In this document: positions 32,236 to 44,120 of the stretch, one piece after another
Layout of the letters: each line of letters opens with the position of its first letter
Position numbering within the stretch: position 1 is the stretch's first letter
Assembly (NCBI GenBank): GCA_038277395.1
Contig: CM076192.1
Coordinates: forward strand, 197,907,647 to 197,971,646
Direction: 5' to 3'
DNA length: 64,000 nt
Source: Dryocosmus kuriphilus
Lineage: Eukaryota > Arthropoda > Insecta > Hymenoptera > Cynipidae
Translations under genes and position numbers: made by a program
The notes under the pieces: model-generated
The model's input: the letters and a program-made list of their open reading frames with translations, nothing else
Databases searched by the model: none
Told to the model about the DNA's origin: nothing

Positions 32236-33740
32236 CTATTTGAGAGGACTTAATTTCTTTAATTTACCAGATTTACCAAAAGGAAATACTTTAGTCTTTG
32301 TTGGGTTAAGCTGTAGACCATTGATACCACAATATTTCTCTAGGATTATTAGTTTGTCCCTAACATCGTGCCATGACGTAGCAAAAATTACAATGTCATC
32401 CGCAAGCAGAAGCATAGTCAGGGATCGAACAGCGGTCAGTCTCACTCCTCTCGCCCCCTTCTTAACGGAGACCGTCACCCTGCAACACCCCCTGCGTCAC
32501 TTCGACTCTCTCTGAGGAAGCGCTACCACTTTTGACCCACAAATTGGCGTTTCCATACAGATAACGCAGAATTCTTATAAATCTTCCGCCAACGCCCAAG
32601 GCAGTTGATTTGTTCCAAAGTTTCTCATCACTGGCGGAATCGAATGCTCATTTGAAATCCACGAAAATAGCTAATAAGGGATCTTTTTTAACTAGAACTA
32701 AAATGAATACCTTACAACGCATAAGAAGTAAACAAGTGTTCTCTACAGCCCCTATCCTCTCTAAAGCCGTCTTGTTCTTCTGGCATTATATTAAATGTGT
32801 TAGCCCACACCGACAACCTTGATGACAGCAACGCTGTAAAAAAGCATGTTATTGGGTTAATGAGAGCGGTACCTCTATAAATAAGGGGATATGTCTTATC
32901 ACCCGCTTTATGCAACGTAAATATGTCTATTTCAAACAATTGAACATGAACCCTCTCATTATTTAAAACTTTGTTGAAAAGGTGAGGCAAATAGTGCTCC
33001 CATTCCGGAGTCAACCGATTAAAAAAGTCGTTATTTAAAACATCACGATCCGGCGCTTTATTCAGTTTACAATGTGACAAGACTAGTTGCGATTCCGGCA
33101 GTGAAAAATCAACATCAAGCACAGGATCACTGAAATGTAATCGTTGTCCGATACAAATCGGGATGGAAAGAGGCTCTGTAAAAGTTAAACTACTCGCTAG
33201 TACTTATTATACATATATGCTCCGGTCTAGTGTCAAAAGTTCTCGCTGTTTGCCAAAACTCCCTGCTGTTTTTAACATTTGATCGTCTTAAAAGGTTTTG
33301 TCTGCCGTTCTCTTCCTTTGTTTCTATAATTTTCAATCTATATGAATTGCTAGCTCTTAGATAGAAGTTTAATGAACCTTCACAGCGACTGCGCGAATAT
33401 TGTTTATATGTCTTGCAGGCAAGCCTCTCAAGATTAGCACACTGTGAGTTGAACCAAGAATTTCCATGATCGCCAGCCTTAAGGGATTGAGCAGAACACC
33501 TACGGGTCAGCATACCCGCCTCGTGAGCTGCTACCCTTGTGGCTAATATTAAATTATTGAATATTCCTTCTGTACTATTGATATTTATGTAAATATGTGG
33601 GCAATGTGATCATACATTACGAAAAGTCTCCCCACCTTCTTCATTCCACTTTATAAATGTTGATACTGGAATAGAATCAATTGTTTACTTAGAAGTAGAT
33701 ACGTCAAGACAAGGTTGGCTTAGTTTGTTTAATTCCATTG
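32236..33740 (-). pseudogene. LINE linker and reverse transcriptase relic
   Basis: Linker: frame 33,513-33,190 with NSWFNSQCANLERLACKTYK, the conserved W-F-x-x-x-C patch between endonuclease and RT. RT: frame 33,122-32,712 with HCKLNKAPDRD, FTLHKAGDK, then YRGTALINP, and EEQDGFREDRGCREH. Catalytic block: frame 32,478-32,236 with LLLADDIVIFA, which matches the A-D-D box, then GLQLNPTKTK. Sequence around 32,480-32,720 is frameshifted. Not functional. Confidence 0.85.
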
Positions 33741-34330
33741 TTATAAGCAGGCGGTTAGATTGTACTGACAGGTTAAGGACCCTAAAACCGTCCACCAATC
33801 CCAGGCAACTGATGCAGATCCAAAAGAGATCAATCGTGCTACGTCCAGTACCCGCCAAATACGTAAGATGACCGGTGAAGAATGAAGCCTAAATACTCGA
33901 GTAATTCCCCTAATTTTCCCCACCGCCTATTTAATTTAGGATCAAGAGGATCCCTCTCTGGCACAAAATTTACATTAAATAAAATTTCCTCGTTCACGCA
34001 ATTTAGAGAGGCAACGCGAGCATTAAAGTCGCCCAATAGTACAGCGTTAAAGTGCGGCGAAGAATCGCTGTCAAATGAATATACAACATTCTGTAATGAA
34101 TCAATGCAAAAATCAGTGTCCACAGCTTGTGAAAAATAAAAGTTCCCTATGTAGAGTGTATAGTTATCCTCAAAAGGCAGCTTAGTAAATAGCCATAAGT
34201 TGCTGACTTCCGATTGGCTGTGTGAGTATGCTAAGCTATTTTTAACTAGAATAACTAGACCCCTACTACCTCGGCCCCTTACTTTTCTCTTTTATAGAAG
34301 GGCTACAATAAGCATATTATTCTCTCAGTA
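33740..34330 (-). pseudogene. LINE apurinic-like endonuclease relic
   Basis: The frame 34,123-33,839 contains AVLLGDFNARVASLN, the signature D-x-N block of exonuclease-endonuclease-phosphatase domains, followed by a degraded GLILHRSS-like segment. Upstream text to about 34,330 (RSRGLVILVKNS, NYTLYIGNFYF) is in related frames. The catalytic His-containing C-terminal block is not intact. In active LINEs this domain nicks the target DNA. Confidence 0.75.
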
Positions 34331-34649
34331 GTCTAGCTAATGACATACAATTATTTAACAACCAAGACTCTCCCAGGCAGACCACAGAATAATTGGACAA
34401 ACATTGCATTTGACTTTAATCCAGACCAAGCCGGCTGCTAGAACCGCTCATATTCCAGTAGCATACTTTGAGCGGCTCACCAACAGATTTCACAACACTC
34501 TGATTATTGATAGGTCATTCAGAGGGTCGGGCAGGAGCCTGGCTAGAAGATTTTGCAGCAGCGCGCTTAGTCACGAAACCCTCCAAGCTGCCATTCTCTG
34601 AAGGGGCACTCTTCCTTTCTTTAAAAAATATTCTCCTGCCCGCGTCTAA

Positions 34650-35373
34650 TTGGAGGCTCCAACGTCTCAGATCTCTTCGTTTATGATGAAACAGACCACT
34701 TATTTTTTGACACAGTAACAGTGTTTTTGTTTAAAAACTTCGACAACCCAGTATTCACCAACTGTGAATCGGCCTTGGTAATAGGTGGAGCGGCTGTGCA
34801 ATTATTTGCTGTTTGAAAAGCCCCATCGCTGACCATATTCGCCGTCGTCGCAGTCTTACTGCCGCTTGTCCCAATGTCTTGCACTTTTGGACAGCCTCCG
34901 GGTCCAAATCCTGTTCCACGAAAATATTCGCACCTCTAAGTTTGGTGCGATTCATGCAGATTAGTTACCTCACTTCTCCCAAATAAAGAGACAGCAGAAC
35001 CAGCCTCTTTCTTACGACCTTGTGCTGCCCGAGGCGACCGGCGTCATCGAGTGATTCGATTTAAAACGACAGGTCCAACTTTGACTCGATCAAATTTTGC
35101 ACCCTGTCTATCAGAAGTAAAGAATTTTATCTTGGATCGTCCTGCATGCCAAAAAACAATAAATCATGTTTTCTTTTGCGCTTTTCCAGTAAGTGGGTCT
35201 GCTTGGATTATTGTAGCTTGAGGTCAGCGTTCTCCACTTCTATTGCCCTAATCCTTGCTTCACAATTCTGAATCATTGTAGACAACTTATCCACAATGTT
35301 TATTTCCGCGACACAGATTTCCGATGATAATTTTACTACCCAAAAGTGCTTCAATTTGTATCACAGAAGCCAT
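34650..35373 (-). pseudogene. LINE ORF1 relic
   Basis: The probable start is ATG at 35,373 (MASVIQIEALLG). A short coiled-coil segment follows (about 35,320-35,220; VDKLSTMIQNCEARIRAIE) after a frameshift. A frame at 34,955-34,755 has NRTKLRGANIFVEQDLDPE, a block typical of the RNA-binding part of LINE ORF1 proteins. Several frame changes. Product in an intact element: RNA chaperone that coats the LINE RNA. Confidence 0.6.
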
Positions 35374-35502
35374 TATCGAAACTGAGGAGGACACCACACA
35401 GTAACTGAAAAACACACTCTTAACAACAATTCAAGAGGATTCTGTGGACGAGCGAAGAGCGAACACAAACACGAAAATCTGGCTCAACAGCTCGAGCGGA
35501 AC

Positions 35503-36040
35503 TCCTTTTATTTTAACGAATGGTAAATAATTTCTAACAAAAAAGGTTGAAACTGGGATTTTATTAGCTTCAACCAATCAGCTTAATATCCAGAAGGCAA
35601 ACTAAGATGATGATATTTTAGAACAAACGAAACACTTAATACTTCTGTAAAATAATGAAAAACGTGAAAAAAATTATTTCTTTGAACATTTCCTCTTCCA
35701 GTCCATCCCATCTCTCAAGTGCCGAATTCATGGACCATAGTTAGAGCTTTAAATGGGTCATTTCACAAAAAATAGAATATTTTATTTCAAAAGCATTATT
35801 CGCGTAAATTTGTCTTCTAAGGGCCATAGCACCGAAACTTTGGATAAACTTCCGAAAACGCGATACCTCGAATTGCTTTGAAACGGGATGTACAAAAATT
35901 CAATATTCAAACAACTCAATTCAAAAAATAAGAAAATTTCACGCTTTTGAACTTATTTCAGAAAATACGTGAAACTGAAAGAAGACTCACAAATACGAAT
36001 GGTAGATTTTCGAAAAATATAAATTTTTGTTTAAAACGTT
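35503..36040. repeat. Conserved module, right part, copy 2
   Basis: It continues the module after the LINE (TTTTATTTTAACGAATGG...) and matches 4,430-4,980 and 38,875-39,420. Leads directly into the minisatellite. Confidence 0.75.
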
Positions 36041-36044
36041 TTTT

Positions 36045-37110
36045 TTCTCTACACAGAGAGCCTCCCCCGGAAAACGTTGGAAAGTCGTAGGGGTCGGATT
36101 GAATGTCTTAGCCTGCCCAGTCTCAGGGCTCCTTCCAGATCCCCGAAAAACGTTTTGGAGGGGCAAGAGTGTGACTAAATATATTTTTGGGTCAAGTCAC
36201 AGGGGTTCCTATAACCGAAAAGCCCTGGAAAGTGTTAGGTACGTAACTGAAATTGTGTATGTGCCTAATCACAGAAGTGCATTCCCGCCCTCGAAAAACG
36301 CTTGAAAAGCGTATGGGTATGAATGAAAGAATTTCTGTATGCAGTCATGTTGACGTCTTTCCGTCCCACCACAAAACATTGGGAAAGGGTAAAGGTGTGA
36401 CTGAATTCGTGTTTGTTAATTATCGCAGGGCTAGATTCCCGCCCCATAAAAATACTGGAAAGGGTAGCTGTAAGACTAAAGTTACTTTTGTGACCACTAA
36501 GAGCGTGCCACTGCAAAACATTGGAAACTGGTAGGGGTGTGAATGAAAGTATTTCTGGGGCCAGTCATGGGATGCCCACCGCAAATCATCGTAAATAGTT
36601 AGGGGCGTGACTTAAAGTATTTCTGTGTCCAGTCACAGAGGTTCCCCCCTCCTCACGGAAAACACTTGAAAGGGGTAGGAGTGTCATTGGAATTTTTGTT
36701 GTGCCAGTCAAATGGGTGCCTTCTCGACCAAGGGAAAACATTGTAAGGGGATAGTAGTGTGACTGAAATCATTTTTGTGAGCATTCAGCTGTGTGCCTTC
36801 CCGCTTTCAACAGAACATGGGAATGGGGTAGAGGTACGACAAAAAGTAACTTTGTGACCAACTACAGGATGCTCGCTGTAAAACACTGGAAAATGTTAGT
36901 TGTGTGACTGCAAGTATTTTTGTGTCCAGGCACAGGAGTGCCTTACAGCAACCGAAAAACGTTGGAAAGGTTTAGGGGTATGACAGAAAATATTTTTGTG
37001 AACAATCGCAGAGCCCCCCTCCCCCCGAGAAACATTGGAAATGTGTAGGGGTTTGACTGAATGTGTCTCCTGCAACAGTCGCAGGCGTGCATTTCCACTT
37101 CACATTCACT
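36045..37110. repeat. ~76-bp minisatellite array, copy 2
   Basis: About fourteen monomers of the same family as 4,985-5,745. The left edge of the 14.7-kb duplicated unit (36,456) falls inside this array. The array is followed by the CATTCACTAATACACATTCAACGTCCATTTTCTCGAAA-type end sequence also seen at 5,741-5,780. Confidence 0.85.
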
Positions 37111-37300
37111 AATACACATTCAACGTCCATTTTCTCGAAATTTCTCGGTCGCAGGGCAAAAACGTGTTAAAAATAAAATATGTATTTTTCGAATCACTGT
37201 AATTTTTTTCTGAGGATTTTTTGTCATTGTTATGTATTTACTGAAATTTGCGCAAAAAAACTGACATAAAAGTTTATAGTTTTTTAAATTTGTAACTTAC

Positions 37301-37736
37301 TTGAGCGATATAGATGCTGTAGAGAATCGTATTTTCCAGGTTCAATTGAATACAAGCCTGCGTTTAAGTACAGGCTGTTTGTTGGAGCTTCCGCCACCTC
37401 TTTTGAGGTCATAGGCTCAAATTTGCCGTCGTTTATGTGTACTTTCATCCGCTTTCCATGGTGATCATATAATCCTTTAAGAAACTTCATATCCTCCACT
37501 ATTGCGAAAACCTCACCATCGGCTGTTGACAGTACAATATACTCTTGTACAGGCATACGTGGGTATTTGGTGCATCCTACATACATTTTAATTTTTTTTA
37601 TTATCAGGAAGAATGTATCTTCGAAATTCGAATCTTCGTTCCAGATTTTTCATGGGAATAAGCCGTTTGTATCCGTCTTCCAGATGGGAAGCTGCAACAG
37701 TCGCGGCAAAAGGTCCCGGTTCCCAGACTGAGGAAT
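37301..37736 (-). pseudogene. 436-nt exon-like segment, copy 1, with compensating indels
   Basis: Same borders as the copy at 51,996-52,431 (acceptor ...TTTATTCCTGCAG, donor GTAAGTT). Here one extra T in a T run (about 37,588-37,595, eight Ts instead of seven) and one missing A (about 37,707-37,710, four instead of five) throw about 115 bases out of frame. The total length is unchanged. If real, the central segment is garbled; homopolymer sequencing error is an equally good explanation. Residues 1-100 of the downstream part (frame 37,586-37,284) are unaffected. Confidence 0.6.
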
Positions 37737-37856
37737 CTGCAGGAATAAATAGGGGAATAATTTTTTGATGTACATACCTTTATGTGTATCATGAACGTGT
37801 GAGTCTTTTTAATTTTGACAACGCAATCCACCTATATGACGGGTTTAAACTCTCAC

Positions 37857-37900
37857 CTTCCAACCACCTGCACCAGCGTCCCCTCCTCATCTTCCTCCTC
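37857..37900 (-). CDS. Small acidic exon-like segment, copy 1
   Basis: The acceptor ...TTGTCTCTACTCAG precedes 37,900, and the donor AAG/GTGAGAG follows 37,857, giving 44 nt. An alternative donor CAG/GTGGTT ends it at 37,868, giving 33 nt. Frame: EEEDEEGTLVQ (then VVG). Only the 33-nt form joins in frame with the 436-nt segment, whose acceptor is 121 bases downstream. Protein identity unknown. Confidence 0.45.
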
Positions 37901-38349
37901 CTGAGTAGAGACAAGTGTGGAAAAGAACCTCTGATTCGAGACACATCGATTGGCCTATAATATTTCTATATATAACTGAATGGTAAGTATCAGGGTTTAA
38001 ATAACTCATTAATTATTTACCACATTCAATAAATGCGTCCTTTGATTTTTTATACAGGAGCGATAAATTGCAGCCGCATCTGTTTCTAATAAATCTTACT
38101 CGCTGTTACTCTTATCTTACAGTTAATCATACTTTAAAGTTCTTCCATCCTTACGCTTCTGTAGGGCCTCCGTTTCCTTTTATCATCATTTTCTTCCCAA
38201 CCAAGCCAATATCCCCACCCTAAAATCTCTCGCTCCTCTACTTTTCTCCTCTATCCTTCTGCAGCTACTCTATCTGCCACATTTGATTCACAGTTTTCAA
38301 AACTTTAACTCCGTCTCAAAATTCGTAATCAGCGACCTCGATAAACTTG

Positions 38350-39420
38350 TTTCGAACCAGACGTTTTCTACGCTTGCTTCAAATGAGGTACAGGATAAAG
38401 AGGAGGAAGAGGAGGAGGTGGACGAAGATGGGGATTATTTGAATAAAATATCCCAAATCTGTATATAGTTGGATATCTCACAAATACTTAGGGAAGACTT
38501 TGAATTATTTTTGCATATCTAATATTAATTCGAATCCGCCCAGCCTATCTACTTGCGAACATTTTCGGGTGCGGCCGTTATTGGTCCAAAATTAATGTTC
38601 CGTTTAATATTCAGGTCTGATGGTCCAGATCCCTACACACGTAACTTGGTAAAGAAAAGGCGCTGCTAATTCTAAAGGATTACTGTGAAGTTAATGTGTT
38701 ACAAATTTTTGGGTGTCACTGTAATGTAAAGCAACGCATGCATGAATAGATACATTCAAGAACATGGTGGATCTAGACTGACTTCAACCTAGAACCAGAA
38801 CCAGGATAGGTATCTCACGATCATTTTGAGTCGGAAATAATAAACTTTGGAGCTCTCTTTGAGAAAAATTATATATTTTATTCTAACGAATGATAAATAA
38901 TTTCTAACAAAATAGGTTGAATGTGGATTTTTTGCCTTCCACCATTCAGCTTAATATCCAAACAGGAAACATAAGATAATAATATTTTCGAACAAACGAA
39001 ACTCTTATATATTTCAGTAAAGTAATGAAAAATGTGAAAAAAATAATTTTCTTCAACATATCCTTTTCCATTCCAATGCATGTCCCAGGTGCCGGAAACA
39101 TGGCCCAAAGTTAGAGTTTTAAATCAGTCATTTCACGAAAAATACAATATTTTTTTCAAAAACATTATTCGCATAAATTCAACTTCTGATGAGCATAACA
39201 TCGGAAATTTGGATAAACTTCCGAAAACGCGATATTTCGAATTGCTTTGAAACGTGATGTACAAAAGTTTCAAATTCCAAGAACTCAATTCAAAAGACTA
39301 AAAAAATTTAATGCTTCATGAGTTTATTTCAGTAAATACATAAAATTGACAAAAGATCCTCAAATACAAATTTCAGATTCTTGAAAAATACACATTTTTT
39401 TTTTAGAACTGTTTTGCTCA
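38350..39420. repeat. Composite repeat upstream part and module, copy 3
   Basis: It starts with text matching 30,790-31,262 and continues through the uninterrupted module (38,690-39,420). A plus frame 38,283-38,468 ends in an acidic run (QDKEEEEEEVDEDGD); the equivalent text at 30.8 kb is not open, so it is probably not a gene. Confidence 0.7.
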
Positions 39421-39424
39421 ACAC

Positions 39425-40180
39425 AGAGTTCATCCCTTCGTAAAACATTATAGAGGCGTAGGGGCCCGGCTGAATGTATTTTTATTCCCAGTCACAGGGG
39501 CGGCTTCCACCTAAAAACTCTGCAAAGGTTTAGAGCTGTGACTGAAAGCATTTACGTGCCTAGTTACAGACGAACATTCCCGTCCCCCTAAAAAGGTTTG
39601 AAAGTGGTTTGGGTATGAATAAAAGTATTTATGTGGCCAGTCACATTGTTATTTTTCCATTCCACCACAAAACATTGGGAAAAGGTAGAGGTGTGACTGA
39701 ATACGTTTTTGTGACCAACCACAGGGGTGCCTTCCCGCGCTCGAAAAAGACTGGAAAGGGTCATTGTGTGAGTAAAGGTATCTTCGTCACCTCTAAGGGG
39801 GTGCCCCCGTAAAGCATTTGAAATTGGTAGGGCTCCGACTGAAAGTATTTTTGTGTCCAGCAACAGAGGTGCCCACCTCCTGCTGAAAAACACTTGAAAG
39901 TGGTAGGAGTGTGATTGAAGGTATTTCTGTGCCAGTCAAAGTAGTGCCTTCTCGACTCACGCAAAACATTGGAAGGGATAGTAGTGTGACTGAAATCATT
40001 TTTCTGACCAGTCACCTGGGTGCCTTCCCGCTTCCAGTAGAACATTGGACAGGTGTAAGTGTATGACTGAAAGTATTTTTGTTACCAATCGCAGGGTGTC
40101 CCACCGAAAAACACTGGAAATGTGTAGGGCTGTGAATGAAAGTGTTTCCGTGACTAGTCGCAGGGGTGCATTTCTACCTC
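39425..40180. repeat. ~76-bp minisatellite array, copy 3
   Basis: About ten monomers, same family and orientation as at 4,985 and 36,045. Ends with CACATTCACTAAC. Confidence 0.85.
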
Positions 40181-40480
40181 ACATTCACTAACTATTTTTT
40201 GAAGGGCTACAATTTTGGTGTGAGGATTTTTTTGTCAATTTTATGCATCTGATGAAATAAGCACAAAAAACTAACAGGAAAGTTTATATTTTTTTGAATT
40301 TCTGGTTTTGAAGATGTCATTTGCGCACATTTTCATTATCACACTCGTAATCAGCGAGTCAAATTACATAAGTGTACAAAGTTTCAAAGGAATCCGAGGT
40401 ATCTCGTTTTCGGAAGTTGAGCCGAAACTTTTGGAAATGCGACATTCTATTTTTTCCTGCTTGACCAAAGCTATTGAAAT
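40181..40480. other. Short unique link
   Basis: Joins the minisatellite to the CTTAAA block. A 62-codon plus frame (40,308-40,496) starts with a hydrophobic stretch (AHIFIITLVIS) but runs into the repeat and has no recognised homology. The text around GGAATCCGAGGTATCTCGTTTTCGG recalls module sequence (GATACCTCGAATTGC near 35,860) and is probably repeat-derived. Confidence 0.4.
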
Positions 40481-42640
40481 CTCTTTAAGGCCTTAAATTC
40501 CTTACATCCCTTGAAATACATTAATCCCTTAAAATCCTTTAAAATACATAAAATTCCCTAAATCCTATATGTACCTAAAAATTACTTAAATTTCTTAAAT
40601 CCCTTAAAACTACTTAATCCGCTAAAAATGTATAACCTTAAACCCTAAAAAGACCTAAAAGCCTTAATACTGCGAAAGAACTTTAAACCCTTATACTCTA
40701 AAAATACCTTAAAACATCGTGAAATCTGCTAAAATACTCGAAGCCCTTAAGCCCTTAAAATCCCTTATTAAGCTTGAAATCCCTTAAATAGCATTCAATC
40801 CATTAAGCCCTCAATATCCATCCACTCTCTTCAAAATTGTTGAGTCTGTAAATTTTCATTTAATTCTAAAGGTACTGCTTTGAGTATAACACAATATAGA
40901 ATACCTTAAAATCCCTTAAGACACCCTAAAACCATTAAAACCCCGTGAATCGAATAAAACTCCTTAAAACTCTTAAAGTCGCTTACTCCTTTTAAAATAT
41001 TTTAAAAGAACCTAATCCCCCTCAAAATATCTTAAAACACCTTAAATCTCTTTAAAACCTGAAACTCCCATAAGCATAATTAAAATCCCTTAAAGCCCTT
41101 AAAACTTCTTAAATCTATTAAACCGTCAAAACTCCTTAATTCGCAAAAACGTTTTGAGTCTGCGAATTCTGATTTAATTCTTGAAGCTGCTGGTTTAAAG
41201 TTGCTACAGCCTTGAATCACACAAAATACCTCACAGTGCCGTAAAATCCCGAGAAATATTAAAAACCCTTAAAGTATTTAAACAGGTAAAATTCCCTCAA
41301 ACATTAAAACTCTGAAATACATCTAGCTCCCTTAAACACATTAAAATCCTTAAAACACTGAAAGCACTTAAAAAAGTTTAAAACCCCTTAAACTTTTAAA
41401 ATATTAAAATACCTTCAAAGATCCAAAATACCTTAAAGCTCTAAAATTCCCTAAAACATTCAGGAATCCTTCTAAACCTCTTAGATCACCTAAATTCATA
41501 AAATCCTAAAACTGTTCAAATTCGTTCAAGCTCTTGAACCTCTTAAATCGCATGAAATATATTAATCCTTGAAAATCCCTTAGAATACTAAAAATTGATC
41601 AAAACCTCTTAAAATCCATTAAACCCTTTAAGTCCCTTAAAATTTCTTAAAACCATTAAAATACTATAAAGTTACGTTAGTTCCTTATTTCATTTAATTC
41701 GCTTCAACTCAATTAATCCTTTAAGACCTTCAAACCCATAAAATCCAAAAAAGTCCCTAGATACCTCGAGACACCTAAATCCTTTAATAACATTAGACCA
41801 TTACAATTCCTTAAATTCTTTTAAGTATTTAAAACACTTAAAATACGTTAATTCCCTTACATTCTTTCAAAGCACTTAAAATCCCTTCAAACTTCTTAAA
41901 ACCAATAAAGACCCTCAATCCTCTTAAAATCCTTTACAGGCCCTTAAACCTCATTGAGCTTTCTTAAAACCCTTAGAAACCCTTAAATTCATTTGAAATC
42001 ACATAGGCAGACACAAAATCCTTTGAACCCCTTAAAAGCCCTTAAAATCTCATTAAAATCCATTACATTTTTTTATTCTCTTTGAATGCTCGAAGCTCTT
42101 TAAATCACTTAAAACCTTTAAAATTGATTAAGATTACTTGAATTCCTTAAAAGCCCTTAATTACTTAAAACGTTAAAATTCCGAAAGTATTTAAAATCCC
42201 TAAATGCCTTATAACATTTCAACCCCTATAAAACCCTTTAAAAACACTTAAAATCCTTTAAAGCCCTTGAAAATCTTAAAATCATTCTAATTCCTTAAAC
42301 CGCTAAAACTCTTATAATAGTTTAAAACCTCTTAAGAACCTTTAAATTTCTTAAGACCCTTAAACTCCCTTAAAATTTCTTAAACTACTTACATTCTTTA
42401 AGATTCCTTCATCTCTTCAAAAATTTAATATCCTTAAAATCTTGAAATTTTCTAAATATTTTAAAACACTTAAAACCCTTAAACCTCTTTAAAACACATT
42501 AGACGTTGAAAATCTCTAAAGCGCTTCAAACTCTTAAAATAATTTTAAACCTCTAAAACCCCATATAACCCTTCTTAAAATCTCTTAATGTCCGTTAAAT
42601 CCTACAACATACCTTACAGCTCGTAGAACACTTAAAATCC
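40480..42640. repeat. Degenerate CTTAAAATCC-type block, copy 2
   Basis: Diverged homologue of 5,830-8,190. It has the same islands (GAGTCTGTAAATTTTCATTT near 40,845 and GAGTCTGCGAATTCTGATTT near 41,155) and the same right-hand end leading into ATGAAATCTGATTTAATTTTTAATGC. No coding frames. Confidence 0.85.
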
Positions 42641-43129
42641 TTTAAAATTTGTGGAACATGAAATCTGATTTAATTTTTAATGCTACTGGAATTTAATGTT
42701 AAACCGTTTAAAATTCAGTAATATTTTTTCAACCTTTTTTGTTGTGCGATACGGAAAATCTTGATTTCTTTTGGGAATGAACAATTGGAAATGGACGCAT
42801 TCAGGTAAACATGTTTCAGGAATTATGTATGTAATATTTGTTACAAAAGATAATTATAATAATCTTTTGCATTTGCATTTAAAGTGAGCGAAACACACGA
42901 ACGTCAGAGATATCATATTAGTAAAGATGTTCCTTCTTTAACACGGAAACGTTGTTAAAATGAAGAAGACTAATTTTCTTTTAGGAATGACTTGCCACGA
43001 TAAATGGCTGCAATATATTCTGTCTCTCACTACTTTTATCGGATATTGATGCTTTATTTATTATTCAAAAAAATATTGTAAAGGATGAACATATTTGTAC
43101 TGAGATTTTGAAGTTTTACGTATATATGT

Positions 43130-43540
43130 TAGATTTATTATACGCAGCCGTTAGAGAATCACATTTATTAAAGAATGCAATACCTGTTAAAGATTGCATG
43201 AAACATTCAGTAAAAGAAGACTTAAAATTATTTTCCTTATTCTTTAAACTTCTCTGTTATGTATCAAAATTCAATTAGTAAAAGGAAAAAGCTTGCTTCA
43301 AGCACCTTCTTCTAAATTCTCAATTTTTTGAGACCCAGTTGAGTTCCATGTTTTTTATATAATTAAATTAACGAAATTTATTTGGACTAATTAAATAAAA
43401 TTTAGTTTTGTTATCTTTAATGTTTTTTAAACGAATTGTAGAAATTTTTAGAAACTCACAAATGTAGAAACTTTAACAATTTTTTCTTATTCTTAAAGTT
43501 TAAAGTTAACAAATAATATAATTAGTGCGTTTCCATATTT

Positions 43541-43620
<80 letters not shown>

Positions 43621-44120
43621 TAGTTATGTATATTTGTGTGTTTATAAATATTTTATTTTAATAACTTACATATATTTTATTAAATTAAATAATTTATAAC
43701 TTTCTAAAAATTTCTTTTAAAACCCTTGAAATAAAAAAAAAAATTATAATTTCGTTTATCGAGTTTATACAATTAAAATTTGGTTAATTTCAAGAATTCG
43801 TTTAAAAAAAAGTAAGAATAAAAAAAAATCTAGCTTTTCATTTAGTTATTTTGAATAAACTTCTCTAGTTTAATTATATATGCAACCTATGGAATTCCAC
43901 TAGGTTTCAAGAAATTGAGAATTTAAAAGAAGGCGCTTGAGCCAAATTTCTCTCTTTTACTAATTGAATTTTTTATACACAACAGAGAAATTTAAAAAAA
44001 AGGAAAATAATTTTAAGTGTTCCTTTACTTTCCTTTACTGAATGTTTCATGCAATCTTTAAAAATATTGTATTCTTTAATAATTGGGATTCTCTAACGGA
44101 TGTGTATAATAAATCTAGCA
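43130..44120. repeat. Compact inverted repeat around (TA)n, copy 2
   Basis: The left arm, about 43,130-43,540, is the reverse complement of the right arm, about 43,620-44,120, with a (TA)n/ATATAGGTATA centre at 43,545-43,615. Shared words in opposite orientation include GCATGAAACATTCAGTAAA / TTTACTGAATGTTTCATGC and AATTCTCAATTTTTTGAGAC / CAAGAAATTGAGAATT. This is the short version of the structure at 8,690-11,770 and could form a ~450-bp hairpin. Confidence 0.75.

Larger units (their letters stand above)
31270..35503 (-). mobile_element. Degenerate non-LTR retrotransposon (LINE) inserted in module copy 2
   Basis: It is on the minus strand, 5' end near 35,503 and 3' end near 31,270. The 3' tail is a short tandem repeat (AATTC/AATTT words, about 31,288-31,325), as in several LINE clades. 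Going 5' to 3': ORF1 with a coiled coil, an apurinic-type endonuclease, a linker, a reverse transcriptase and a C-terminal Cys/His motif. All are broken by stops and frameshifts. The flanks are the two halves of a repeat module that is continuous at 4,305-4,980 and 38,690-39,420, which fixes the insertion; about 40 bases of the module are missing at the junction. The clade looks like the Jockey/CR1 superfamily but was not resolved. Confidence 0.85.

Noticed and set aside
38283..38468. Plus frame ending in an acidic run (EEEEEEVDEDGD), duplicated at 52,978
   Set aside because: The homologous text at about 30,800 is not open and the frame lies in repeat DNA; duplication alone explains its second appearance.
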